Below, piece after piece: positions 16,490-25,344 of a stretch of 64,000 nt of DNA. Made by a program: the position numbers and the translations under genes. The notes under the pieces are model-generated. The model was not told the DNA's origin. It did not search any database and saw nothing but the letters and a program-made list of their open reading frames with translations. Within the stretch, counting starts at the first letter, position 1. Every line of letters begins with the position of its first letter. The DNA comes from Vicinamibacterales bacterium (lineage in GTDB: Bacteria; Acidobacteriota; Vicinamibacteria; Vicinamibacterales; 2-12-FULL-66-21): positions 1 to 64,000 of the forward strand of contig DASSPH010000018.1 of assembly GCA_035699745.1 (NCBI GenBank). Reading direction: 5' to 3'.

Positions 16490-18929
16490 ACTGGAACTCC
16501 GGCTTCATGGTAACCGCCCAGATGAAATCCGCAAGCGCGGCGGCAGACGGCCGGGATCCCTCGGGATTGCGCAGCGCGGCTTCCGCGATCCGCCGCTCCG
16601 CCGCCGACGGCGCGCGGCCCAGCAGGTGCCAGAACACGCGATCGACCGCCTCCGCCGCGGACGACACCGGCGCCGGCGGCGGCAGCGGCGTGCCGGGCGC
16701 CGGCGGAATCAGCCGCTCCATGTCCGGCGCGGTGTCGAAGACGAAGAACCGGACCTGCGGATTCAGCGTCGAGCCGATGTCGGCGCGCGGGTTCTCCAGC
16801 CCGACGACGCCGCGCAGGCGCGTGAAGCCGCGGCCGGCGATGTCGTAGACGAGCACGGACGGGTTCCTGACCCGCACGCCGGTGCCGTTCGCGCCCGGAA
16901 CTGCGAGCGGTCCGGCCCCGGCGCGAAGCCCCGAGGCGTCGCGCGGCGTCAGCGCGCTCAACGGCGCCGGTCCGTCCGGCCCGACGAGCTCGGCCTGCGC
17001 CCAGGCCGGCCGGACCGCTTCGGGCGCGTTCGATCCCGCCTCCTGCACCACCAGCCACAGCGCCGAAGTGCGCGACACGTCGATGTCGAACGGACTCGAG
17101 GCGGCGTTCCGCCCGGCCACGGCGCGGTTGTAGAGGCTCGCCGGCTCCACGGCGATCTCGCCGAGCAGGCGGCGCGCACCGCGCGCCAGGCGGCGCGTAT
17201 AGATCTCGCCGTTCACCAGTTCGAGCGCCTGCAGCGTGGAGGCGTCGATCGCGCGCATCGAATGCACCTGATCGCGGATCGGCCGTCCCAGCGCGCGCGT
17301 GAGCGCGGACGAGGGCGTGCGCCATTCCCGGGCGTAGGCGCCGCCGGGGGTCGCCGGACGCCCGGGATAGACGTTCCACTCGCCGGTCAGCGCGCCGATC
17401 GCGTCGGCGAACTGCTCCGCGGTCAGCCGCCGCACTTCCGGACCGGCGAACGCATAACGGTGCGCCGCAGCCTCCGCCGTGCGCGTCACCGCCGGCATCT
17501 CGTAGGCGCGCGACTTCATGATCGTCGCGATCAACCGTTTCATGTCGTAGCCGCTCGCGACGAAATCGTGGGCGAGGAACTCGAGCAGCGGCGGGCTCCA
17601 CGGCCGTCCGTCCAGGTCGTCGGGGTTGACCACGAGTCCGCGCCCGAACAGCCGGTGCCAGACGCGATTGACCAGCGTGCGCGGCAGGCGGCCGTTGCGC
17701 GGATCGGTGAAGATGGCCGCCGCCGCGGCGCGGCGATCGGCCAGCGCGGAGCTGCGCGGCGCGCGGTCCAGTTCGGGAAACAGGAAGGCCGGCCCGGCGT
17801 ACTTGTTCTGCGCGACATCGCAGCGGTACAACTGCAGCGACGGCTCGGGCGAGAAGTAGGCGGCGAGCGAGTACGCGTCCTTCAGCTTCCAGCGGTTCAC
17901 GAAGCTGTCGTGGCACGCGTTGCACTTCAGATTGATCCCCAGGAACACCTGGGCGGTGTTCTGCGCCGCCTGCATCCACGGCGTCACCGCGGCGCTGGTC
18001 TCGCCGCGCCAGTTCACGCCGATCAGGAAGCCTTCCGGATCGGCCGGCCCGGCCGGATTGAGCAGCGCCGTGACGAAGCGATCGTACGGCAGGTTCGCCG
18101 CCAGCGCCGGCAGCAGCCAGTCGGTGATGCTCTTGCGCCCGGCGGTCTCGGAGAAGTAGGTGACGCCGTCCTCGTTCCGCAGCAGATCGTTCCAGAACGA
18201 GATCCAGTGCTCGGCGTACTTGTCGTTGTCGGCAAGCAGACGGTCGACCAGCGCGGCGCGCTTGCCGGGACGAGTGTCGGCCAGGAACGCGCGCAACTCT
18301 TCCGGCGTGGGCAGCAGGCCCCAGGCGTCGAGATAGACGCGGCGGGCGAACTGCGCGTCCGCCACGGGGGAGGGCTGCGGCGTGCGCTTCGCGGCGAGAT
18401 ACGACGCGACGAATCGATCCAGCGGCGCGGACCAGCGCGGCCAGACCACCGTGGGCGTCGCCGGCGGCGCGAGCGCGAGCGGCGGCTCCCACGGCTGCGG
18501 CGCGGCCGGCGACGCCGGCGTTTCGCGCGCCCCTTCGTCGATCCAGCGCTGGACCAGCGCGATCTCCGCCGGCGACAGCGGCGTCTCGTCCTTGGGCATC
18601 TGCGGCTCGACCGCCCCGGTGACGCGATGAATCAACAGACTTCGCGCCGCCGCCCCCGGCCGGATGACGAAGCCGTTGCGTCCGCCGTCGAGCGCGTCCG
18701 CGTAGGTGGCCAGCGACAGCCCGCCCTGGCGCCGATCCTGGTTGTGACACTCGAGGCAGTGCTTCGCGAGCAGCGGCTGGATCTGCCGCGCGAAGTCGAC
18801 CCGCCTCGGCGCGGGACGCTGCGCCGTCGCGGTCGCCACCGCGGCGACCCACACCGCCGCGGCGACCGCCGACGCCGCGCCTGCGCTGCAACGACGAATC
18901 ACTGCTGCCCTGCCGCCCTCACAGATCAT
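16479..18929 (-). CDS. PSD1 / DUF1549-DUF1553 protein with cytochrome-c-like heme motif
   Basis: This protein of about 816 residues has a signal-like N-terminus and then a planctomycete-type cytochrome C domain with a CLECH heme-binding motif (about residues 58-62). DUF1549 follows (from about 180, including a second CxxCH, CNACH, in NLKCNACHDSFVNRW). DUF1553 is C-terminal (YEMPAVTRTAEAAAHRYAF, RRLTAEQFADAIGALTG, PSAAERRIAEAAL). Such proteins are exported and paired with DUF1501; a redox role in polymer degradation has been suggested but is unproven. The start is uncertain because a GTG about ten codons downstream is also possible. Confidence 0.83.
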   Translation of the reverse strand: MICEGGRAAVIRRCSAGAASAVAAAVWVAAVATATAQRPAPRRVDFARQIQPLLAKHCLECHNQDRRQGGLSLATYADALDGGRNGFVIRPGAAARSLLIHRVTGAVEPQMPKDETPLSPAEIALVQRWIDEGARETPASPAAPQPWEPPLALAPPATPTVVWPRWSAPLDRFVASYLAAKRTPQPSPVADAQFARRVYLDAWGLLPTPEELRAFLADTRPGKRAALVDRLLADNDKYAEHWISFWNDLLRNEDGVTYFSETAGRKSITDWLLPALAANLPYDRFVTALLNPAGPADPEGFLIGVNWRGETSAAVTPWMQAAQNTAQVFLGINLKCNACHDSFVNRWKLKDAYSLAAYFSPEPSLQLYRCDVAQNKYAGPAFLFPELDRAPRSSALADRRAAAAAIFTDPRNGRLPRTLVNRVWHRLFGRGLVVNPDDLDGRPWSPPLLEFLAHDFVASGYDMKRLIATIMKSRAYEMPAVTRTAEAAAHRYAFAGPEVRRLTAEQFADAIGALTGEWNVYPGRPATPGGAYAREWRTPSSALTRALGRPIRDQVHSMRAIDASTLQALELVNGEIYTRRLARGARRLLGEIAVEPASLYNRAVAGRNAASSPFDIDVSRTSALWLVVQEAGSNAPEAVRPAWAQAELVGPDGPAPLSALTPRDASGLRAGAGPLAVPGANGTGVRVRNPSVLVYDIAGRGFTRLRGVVGLENPRADIGSTLNPQVRFFVFDTAPDMERLIPPAPGTPLPPPAPVSSAAEAVDRVFWHLLGRAPSAAERRIAEAALRNPEGSRPSAAALADFIWAVTMKPEFQFVH

Positions 18930-18967
18930 GGCTTCATTGCTGGCTTCCGGCCGCTGCACCAGCGAAA

Positions 18968-19765
18968 TCAGATCTGCGAATACCCCGCCGGCCTGAGGAA
19001 CACCGTGGTGATGTTCGACACGATCTCGGGATCGGTGAACCCGGGCGTCTGCGAGAGCTTGCGCCATTCGGCGTCGGTGCGGAACGCGTCCCAGCTCTTC
19101 TCGCGCGCCGCCATGTTGTCGTGCACCAGCATGTAGACGAGATTCGGCATCTTCGGGCCGGCCAGCGTGCGCGCGAAGAACACCGGCGTCAGCCCGGCGC
19201 GCTTGAAGATGTCGATCTCCCCCATCTCCGCGAACATCCTGACCTTCGCGCGGTGCGCCCGCTCGTTGTGGCTTTCGTAGGTGCGCAGCTCGAACAGCCG
19301 CGGCCCCTTCGCGGCGGTGGCGGCGGGCACCTGGATCCGCGGCATCTGCGGAAACGCCGACAGGATCGAGATCTCCTGCCGCACGTACACCGGATCGGTT
19401 GCGGCCGAATCGCCGTAGGTCGCCGAGGCGCGCGTGAACGCCTCGTCCTTGTCGAGCTGCGCCTCCCGGGCCGCGAGCGCGTCCGCCGAGGCGAAGGGCG
19501 TCAGCACGAACACGGTCGGCGACGGCACGCCGAAGACCGCCTCGAACACACCCACGGGCGTATGGCCGAGCCGATTCAGCGCCGGAAGCAACGCGTTCTG
19601 AAGATAGTCGGCGAGCCGCCGCGGCTGCGTGCCCGTCCGCAGCGAATACTGCCGCCACTCGTAGATCTGCGGGGCGCCGGCCGGCGCCCCGCCGCTGGAA
19701 GACTGCCACTCGGCCGCCATGGCCGGAAGAACCGGGAGACCGGCAAGGAATTCACGTCGCACCAT
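18968..19765 (-). CDS. Exported NIPSNAP-family protein
   Basis: This 265-residue protein has a twin-arginine-like N-terminus (MVRREFLAGLPVLPAMAAEW) and two tandem NIPSNAP-type alpha-beta barrel repeats. The first starts at IYEWRQYSLRTGTQPRRLADY and the second at LFELRTYESHNERAHRAKVRMF. The second closes with PNLVYMLVHDNMAAREKSW, a common family ending. Exported NIPSNAP proteins are frequent in this kind of gene neighbourhood, but their substrate is unknown. It is the first gene of the four-gene minus-strand operon leading to PSD1, DUF1501 and the propeller protein. A TATAGT box lies six bases before its ATG. Confidence 0.8.
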   Translation of the reverse strand: MVRREFLAGLPVLPAMAAEWQSSSGGAPAGAPQIYEWRQYSLRTGTQPRRLADYLQNALLPALNRLGHTPVGVFEAVFGVPSPTVFVLTPFASADALAAREAQLDKDEAFTRASATYGDSAATDPVYVRQEISILSAFPQMPRIQVPAATAAKGPRLFELRTYESHNERAHRAKVRMFAEMGEIDIFKRAGLTPVFFARTLAGPKMPNLVYMLVHDNMAAREKSWDAFRTDAEWRKLSQTPGFTDPEIVSNITTVFLRPAGYSQI

Positions 19766-19786
19766 GCGGGCACTATACTGCGTACG
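19766..19786. promoter_or_regulatory. Compact divergent promoter with overlapping TATAGT / TATACT boxes
   Basis: Only 21 bases separate two divergent start codons. ACTATACT (19772-19779) reads TATACT on the plus strand, seven bases before GTG, and TATAGT on the minus strand, six bases before ATG. On the plus strand TTCACG (19751-19756) lies 17 bases upstream inside the other gene and could serve as -35. The spacing would start both transcripts at or next to the start codon. Confidence 0.5.
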
Positions 19787-21778
19787 GTGCCGCCGTTCGC
19801 AACCCGGATCGTGTTGACCGGCTTCATCCCGCGTTTGTGCGGCAGCGCGGCCGCGCTCGCGTGCGCCGCGTCGCTGTCCGCGCAGCAGACGCCGCCGCAG
19901 CTTCCCCGGCCCACGTTTTCCGCGTCCGTCGACATCGTCTCGGTGGACGTCAACGTCATCGACCGGAACGGGCGTCCGGTCCGCGACCTCGCCGCCGCCG
20001 ACTTCACGCTCACCGTCGACGGCCGCCCGCGAAAGATCGCGTCGGCGCAGTTCGTCCCGGTCACCGCGCCCGACAAGGCTGCCGCCCCGCCGCCGGCGCA
20101 CTACACCAGCAACCTGTCGGCCGCCAACGGCCGGCTGATCGTCATCGTCGTGGACCGGGGCAGCATCGCGCCGCTGCGCTCGAAGGACGTGCTGGCGGCC
20201 GCCGCGCGCTTCGTCGAACGGCTCGCGCCATCCGATCGCGTCGCGCTCTTCTCCATCCCGTCGGGTCCGGCCGTGGACTTCACCACCGACCACGACGCCG
20301 TCGTCGCCGCGCTGCTGCGCACGGACGGCCAGGCGAACCCCGGGCCGGGCACGAAGAACATCGGCATCGCGGAGGCGATCGGATTCGAGCGCGGCAACCG
20401 CATCGTGATGGAGACGGCGATCGAGCGCGAGTGCGGCGGCGTGCCCGGCCGCGCCGGCGGCAACTCCGAGGTCCTGACCTGCATGAAGCTGGTCACGGAA
20501 GAGGCCGGCATCGTCGCCGCCTACGCGCGGGAACGGGCGCAGAACACGGTCGCCGGGCTGCGCGCGATCCTCGAGCGCTTCGGCGCCGGCGACACGCCCA
20601 AGACGCTGGTGCTCATCTCGGAGGGGCTGGTGATCGATGGCGAGCGCTTCGCCGCCACGGGGCTGGCGCGCGCGCTCGCCGCCGCGCACGCGACGATCTA
20701 CGCGCTCAAGCCGGAGCCGTCCGACGCCGACGCCTCGCAGCAGCGCGCGCCGCAGAACCGCGCCAGGGATCGCGCGGTCTACGAGGACGGCTTGATCACT
20801 GTCACCAGGGCCGGCGGCGGCGACATGTTCCGCGTCATCGCCGATCCGGACTTTGCCTTCGCGCGCCTCAGCGCCGAGCTCTCCGGCTATTACCTGCTCG
20901 GCTTCGAGCCGGAGCCCGCGGATCGCGACGGCAAGGAGCACAGCATCCAGGTCAGCGTCGCGCGTCCCGACGTCGCGATCCGATCGCGCCCGCAGTTCAC
21001 CTTCGGCGCCGCCGGCAAGACGACGCAGCAGGTGATCACCGAGCTCCTGCGTACGCCGGTGGCGGTCGGCGAGCTGCCGATGCGGCTCACCACCTACGCC
21101 TTTCAGGATCCGGACACGCCGAAGGTGCGCCTGCTCGTGGCGATGGAGATCGATCGGTCGGACGGCGCCACCGGCGCGATGGCGCTCGGAATGGTGATGG
21201 TCAAAGCCGGAGGCGAAGTGGGGACGACGTTCTATCAGCCGTCCATCGGCGCGCCCGATCGGCCCGACCCGCACGGCCAGCGCGCCTTCGCCACGCTGCT
21301 CGTCGATCCCGGCCAGTACACGCTGAAGGCCGCCGTCGTCGACAAGGACGGGCGCCGCGGCAGCCTCGAGCGCCCGGTGCGCGCGTTCATGACGCGCATG
21401 TCGCGCTTCCGCGCCACCGAGCTGCTGATCGGCGACGACACCAGCGGCGGCACGGGCGCGGGGAGCGTGGTCCCGACGATCACGGGCGACCTGTCAGGCG
21501 ATCAGCTGTTCACCTACCTGGAGCTGTTCGCGGACTCGGCGGCCGCGTTCGAGGGGACGTCGGTGTCGATCGAAGTGGTCCCCGCCGGCGGCACGCAGGC
21601 GGTCGGACGCGCGGCGGCGACACTTCAGCCCGTCGAGGAGGGACAGCCGGTCCGCGCCGTCTCGGGGGCCGTTCCGATCGCGCTGCTGACGCCGGGCCCG
21701 TACACGGCAAGGGCCGTCGTCAGCGTCGACGGGAAGACCGTCGGACAGATGACGCGGCCCTTCCGCGTGGCCAGGTAG
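19787..21778 (+). CDS. Exported VWFA-related protein (acidobacterial type)
   Basis: This protein of about 663 residues has an N-terminal export signal ending CAASLSAQQ. The domain after it matches the VWFA-related family common in Acidobacteria: FSASVDIVSVDVNVIDRNG and the core VRDLAAADFTLTVDG, followed by a von Willebrand A-like region (RLIVIVVDRGSIAPLRS, SDRVALFSIPSGP). The metal-binding motif is degenerate: DRGSI in place of DxSxS. The C-terminal 350 residues are beta-rich and may form Ig-like domains. It is probably a secreted or surface binding protein; the ligand is unknown. A second in-frame GTG eight codons downstream is an alternative start. Confidence 0.82.
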   Translation: MPPFATRIVLTGFIPRLCGSAAALACAASLSAQQTPPQLPRPTFSASVDIVSVDVNVIDRNGRPVRDLAAADFTLTVDGRPRKIASAQFVPVTAPDKAAAPPPAHYTSNLSAANGRLIVIVVDRGSIAPLRSKDVLAAAARFVERLAPSDRVALFSIPSGPAVDFTTDHDAVVAALLRTDGQANPGPGTKNIGIAEAIGFERGNRIVMETAIERECGGVPGRAGGNSEVLTCMKLVTEEAGIVAAYARERAQNTVAGLRAILERFGAGDTPKTLVLISEGLVIDGERFAATGLARALAAAHATIYALKPEPSDADASQQRAPQNRARDRAVYEDGLITVTRAGGGDMFRVIADPDFAFARLSAELSGYYLLGFEPEPADRDGKEHSIQVSVARPDVAIRSRPQFTFGAAGKTTQQVITELLRTPVAVGELPMRLTTYAFQDPDTPKVRLLVAMEIDRSDGATGAMALGMVMVKAGGEVGTTFYQPSIGAPDRPDPHGQRAFATLLVDPGQYTLKAAVVDKDGRRGSLERPVRAFMTRMSRFRATELLIGDDTSGGTGAGSVVPTITGDLSGDQLFTYLELFADSAAAFEGTSVSIEVVPAGGTQAVGRAAATLQPVEEGQPVRAVSGAVPIALLTPGPYTARAVVSVDGKTVGQMTRPFRVAR

Positions 21779-21785
21779 TCGCGCC

Positions 21786-24700
21786 CTAGAAACTGATCTT
21801 CAGTCCGAACTGCGCCTGGCGCGGATCGCGCGTTCTCGTCGCCTGGCCGAAGTTCCCGGGCAGCGTGTAACCGGTGATGCTCGTCGCGGTCTGCGCGTTG
21901 CCGGTGTTGAACGTCACCGACACCGGGTTCATCGTGTTGTTCAGCCCCTGCGACAGGAAGTTGGTCCGGTTGAACACGTTGAAGATCTCGAAGCGCAGCT
22001 GCACCTGCACCCGGCCGGGCGCCCGCATCGTCTTGTAGAACGCGAGGTCGGTCTGGAACAGCCCGGGGCCGCGGCAGGCGCCGCGTTTCAGGCTGCCGAT
22101 CGTGCCGAGCTGGAAGCCGGTCAGCGTGACGGCCGCCGGATCGATGATCTGCTCGGGATGCGCGCTGTCGTCGGCGCGGCAGTCGGCGCCGGTGGCGTTG
22201 GGCCGCTGATTGTCCGTATAGCCGGTGCCCGACGGACCGCCGTTCAGGCCCGGAATGCTGCCGGTGTAGATGGTCAGCGCCTGACCCGAAGCGGCCTGGG
22301 TGATCACGCCCAGTTCCCATCCCCCGAGCACTTTTCCGCGCCACCCGGGCGCGTCGTCCATCGGCGGCCCGGCGAGCACCAGCGCGGCGTTGAACACGTG
22401 GCGGCGATCCGTGTTGGCCAGACCGAAGTCGCGCGAGAAATCGCTCAGATCGATCGCGGACTCGTCCCCCGAGAGGCTGCCGGAGCTGTTGTCGAGCGCG
22501 ACGTTGGCTTCGTTGCGCGAGAGGGTGTACGACGCCTGCACCTGCGACGCGCCCCATCGGCTGACGACCTGCGTCTGCAGTGAGTGGTAGGTCGACTCAC
22601 CGTCGTGCGTCCAGAACGTGATGCGGCGATCGCCCCACGCGCCGTACGGGCGGATGTCGCCGACCCCGGCACCCCCCTGGGCGCGGAGGAAGTCGAGGCG
22701 ATCCTCGACGCCGTTGCGGTTGCGATCGCCGGGCACGACCTGGTTGATGTCCATCGTGCGGAGCAGGTCGAGCCCCTTGTTCGCCACGTACCCGATGTCC
22801 CACGTCGTGTGCGGGAGGATCTCGCGCTGGTAGGAGATGTTCCACTGCCAGTTGTGCGGGTTGGCGGCGCGCTGCTCGCGTCCCGAGCTCGGCGCGCCGA
22901 GCGTGGTGCCGAAACAGCCGCACGGATCGACGTTCGTATCGAGGGTCCGGAGTCCGTTGGTGTTGCGGATGAACGGCGGGTTGTTGCCGACGTTCAAGCC
23001 CGGACTCAGGCGCTCGCGCAAATAGAACAGCCCCAGTCCGGCGCGGACCGCGGACTTGCCATTGCCATTGACGTCCCAGGCCAGGCCGAGCCGCGGCGCC
23101 CAGTTGTTCGTGGACTGCGGGAACAGCGACCGGTTCGGTCCGGCGGTTCCGCCGCGCAGGCCGGCCTGACCGCACCAGTCCGTGCCGGGCACCTGGAGCA
23201 GGCCGTTGCACGGATCGCTGCCGAGCGCCGCACTGTAGGCGGCCGGATCGAAGCTCATGATCCGGTTGTCCTGGGCGTACGGGTTCAGGAACAGCGAATA
23301 CCGCACACCGTAATCGAGCGTGAGCCGCTGCGTCGCCTTCCAGGAATCGGCCACGTAGAACTCGGCGTCACGCCACCGCTGCGGAACCTGCCGCTGCCCC
23401 GAGTTCTCGGAGAAGCCGAAGGTCATGTCCCTGATCAGGAAGTCCGCGAGCAGGTTGCCGCTGGTCGCGCCCCAGCCCGGCAGACCGCCCGAGCCCCAGA
23501 AGGCGGAGTTCTCGAACGAGCCGAAGCCGCCGACGTCTTCGTTCTTCTGGTTGATGCTGACGAGGGCGCCGGCCTTGAGCATGTGCTTGCCGAACACCAG
23601 CGTGTAGTCGTCTTTGAGGACGAAGAGGTCCTGGTTGTTGTGGAAGGGCGCCTCGTTCCAGAGCGCCTGGTACCCGCCGCCGCCCCAGAAGACCGGGTGT
23701 CCTTCGTCCCCGGCATAGAGATGGCCGCTCGACGGGAAGATCGACGGCATCAGTTGATTGATGCGCGCGTTCAGGCCCGGCTCCCCCTCGCCGCGCGTCA
23801 CCGTGATCTTGTTGGCCGAGTACGAGAACTGCAGGCTGTTGACCGCCTTCGAGCCCAGATTCTGGTTCAGCGAGATGGCGAACGATCGGCCCGGTTGATC
23901 CCAGTTCGAATCGACGGACGGGAAGGGGTCGTCGCCCCACAGGTTCCCCTGATTGCTCGGCGCGTTGTTGGTCCACGTGTCCTGCGTGTAACGCACCATC
24001 AGCCGCGACGCGTTGGTGATGGTGTAGTCGACGCGCACGTTCTCCTGGCGCCAGTCGAGCGGGGTGGTGACCGACGTCACCCAGTTGTTGCAGCTGCCCG
24101 CGGCCGGCGTCGTATTGGGCAGCGGATACAGACTGAGGAACGCCTGCCCGGCCGGGCTGAGGCGATTGGCCGGAATGCGATTGCCGGGGAACGGCTGCCC
24201 GGTGAGCGGATCGTTCGGCGTCGGCAGCGTGCACCCCGCGATCGCCGGACCGCTGAAGTCGCCGTTGCGCTCGGCCTGGGTCGGCACGAACGCCGCGCGC
24301 GCGGTGCCGCGGCGCTCGATGTTCCACTCCTGCGACGCAAAGAAGTGCATCCGGTCGCGGCGGATCGGTCCGCCGAGCGTCCAGCCGAAATCGTTGCGGG
24401 TCAGCTCCTGCTTCGGCTGCTTCGCCTGCTTCAGGAAGTAGTTCTTGGAATCGAGCGCGTCGTTGCGGCCGAAGTAGAAGCCGCTGCCATGGAACGTGTT
24501 CGTGCCGCCGCGGGTGACGATGTTGATCTGCGCGCCGCCGGCCTGCCCGAATTCGGCGCCGTAGCTGTTGCGCAGAATCTTGAACTCCTCGATCGCATCG
24601 ACCGACGGATAGACCAGGATGGTGCGGTTCGATCCGACGTCGTTGTTGTTCGCGCCGTCGACGGTCCACAGGTTGGTGGTCACGCCGCCGCCGCTGATCG

Positions 24701-25241
24701 ACAGGTCGGAGCCGCCGAGCAGCCCCTTGTCCTTGACGTTGAGGAAGTCAGGCGCGCTGACGCCGGGCATCAGCGTGGCGAGCTGCAGGAAGTTGCGGCC
24801 GTTCAGCGGAAGCTCGCGGATCTGCTCGCCGGTGATGATGCCGGACACGTCGCCGCCGCTGGTCTTGACCGGCGTCGATTCCGCCGTCACGCTGATCGTC
24901 TCGGACAGCGAACCGGGGGCCAGCTCGATGTCGATCTCGCGCTGATCCGCGACGGCCAGGACGATGTCGGTGCGCGTGGCGGTCTTGAATCCCTGCAGCT
25001 CCACCTTCAACTGGTAGCGGCCGATCGGCAGCTGACTGAAGGAGTAGATGCCCGACTCGTTGGTGACCGCGGTCTGCGTGAGGCCGGTGTCGGCGTTCGT
25101 CACCGTGACCGTCGCGCCAGGCACGAGCGCCTTCGAAGCATCCGTGACGGTGCCGCGGAGAATCGCGGACGTTCGCTGCGCCAGCACCGGCGCGGCGCAG
25201 ATCAGGAGAGTTGCTGCAACTACTACGGAACGGAACCACAT
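21786..25241 (-). CDS. TonB-dependent receptor, Oar-like
   Basis: This protein of about 1,151 residues has a signal peptide (MWFRSVVVAATLLICAAPVLAQ) and a carboxypeptidase-regulatory-like domain (about 25-110, LRGTVTDASKALVPGATVTV). A plug domain follows (IRELPLNGRNFLQLATLMPG, DGANNNDVGSNR), then a long outer-membrane beta-barrel ending in Phe (AQFGLKISF). This is the Oar/CarbopepD-reg-TonB architecture of Acidobacteria and Myxococcota, used for uptake of large substrates or for surface functions; the ligand is not predictable. The ATG was chosen because it gives a clean signal peptide, though a GTG ten codons upstream is open. A sigma70-like promoter with an inverted repeat lies just upstream. 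Confidence 0.88.
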   Translation of the reverse strand: MWFRSVVVAATLLICAAPVLAQRTSAILRGTVTDASKALVPGATVTVTNADTGLTQTAVTNESGIYSFSQLPIGRYQLKVELQGFKTATRTDIVLAVADQREIDIELAPGSLSETISVTAESTPVKTSGGDVSGIITGEQIRELPLNGRNFLQLATLMPGVSAPDFLNVKDKGLLGGSDLSISGGGVTTNLWTVDGANNNDVGSNRTILVYPSVDAIEEFKILRNSYGAEFGQAGGAQINIVTRGGTNTFHGSGFYFGRNDALDSKNYFLKQAKQPKQELTRNDFGWTLGGPIRRDRMHFFASQEWNIERRGTARAAFVPTQAERNGDFSGPAIAGCTLPTPNDPLTGQPFPGNRIPANRLSPAGQAFLSLYPLPNTTPAAGSCNNWVTSVTTPLDWRQENVRVDYTITNASRLMVRYTQDTWTNNAPSNQGNLWGDDPFPSVDSNWDQPGRSFAISLNQNLGSKAVNSLQFSYSANKITVTRGEGEPGLNARINQLMPSIFPSSGHLYAGDEGHPVFWGGGGYQALWNEAPFHNNQDLFVLKDDYTLVFGKHMLKAGALVSINQKNEDVGGFGSFENSAFWGSGGLPGWGATSGNLLADFLIRDMTFGFSENSGQRQVPQRWRDAEFYVADSWKATQRLTLDYGVRYSLFLNPYAQDNRIMSFDPAAYSAALGSDPCNGLLQVPGTDWCGQAGLRGGTAGPNRSLFPQSTNNWAPRLGLAWDVNGNGKSAVRAGLGLFYLRERLSPGLNVGNNPPFIRNTNGLRTLDTNVDPCGCFGTTLGAPSSGREQRAANPHNWQWNISYQREILPHTTWDIGYVANKGLDLLRTMDINQVVPGDRNRNGVEDRLDFLRAQGGAGVGDIRPYGAWGDRRITFWTHDGESTYHSLQTQVVSRWGASQVQASYTLSRNEANVALDNSSGSLSGDESAIDLSDFSRDFGLANTDRRHVFNAALVLAGPPMDDAPGWRGKVLGGWELGVITQAASGQALTIYTGSIPGLNGGPSGTGYTDNQRPNATGADCRADDSAHPEQIIDPAAVTLTGFQLGTIGSLKRGACRGPGLFQTDLAFYKTMRAPGRVQVQLRFEIFNVFNRTNFLSQGLNNTMNPVSVTFNTGNAQTATSITGYTLPGNFGQATRTRDPRQAQFGLKISF

Positions 25242-25279
25242 CGGCAACCGCCTATCGTAGATAAACTGCACCAGCCGCC

Positions 25280-25307
25280 ATTATTGACAGGGGGTTGCAC
25301 CTGTCAA
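25280..25307 (-). promoter_or_regulatory. Promoter with overlapping inverted repeat upstream of TonB receptor
   Basis: On the minus strand TTGACA (complement of 25302-25307) and AATAAT (complement of 25280-25285) are separated by 16 bases, giving a leader of about 30 bases to the receptor ATG. The inverted repeat TTGACAG-N10-CTGTCAA (25284-25307) spans both promoter elements and is a candidate repressor operator. Confidence 0.5.
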
Positions 25308-25344
25308 GATGGTTTTTGCTGGGTAGTAGCGACCCAAGGACCAA

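Noticed and set aside
16308-19136. Very long plus-strand open frame opposite the PSD1 and DUF1501 genes
   Set aside because: It is rich in Arg, Gly and Pro with no domain, typical of the antisense of GC-rich coding sequence, and the minus strand carries strong family matches.
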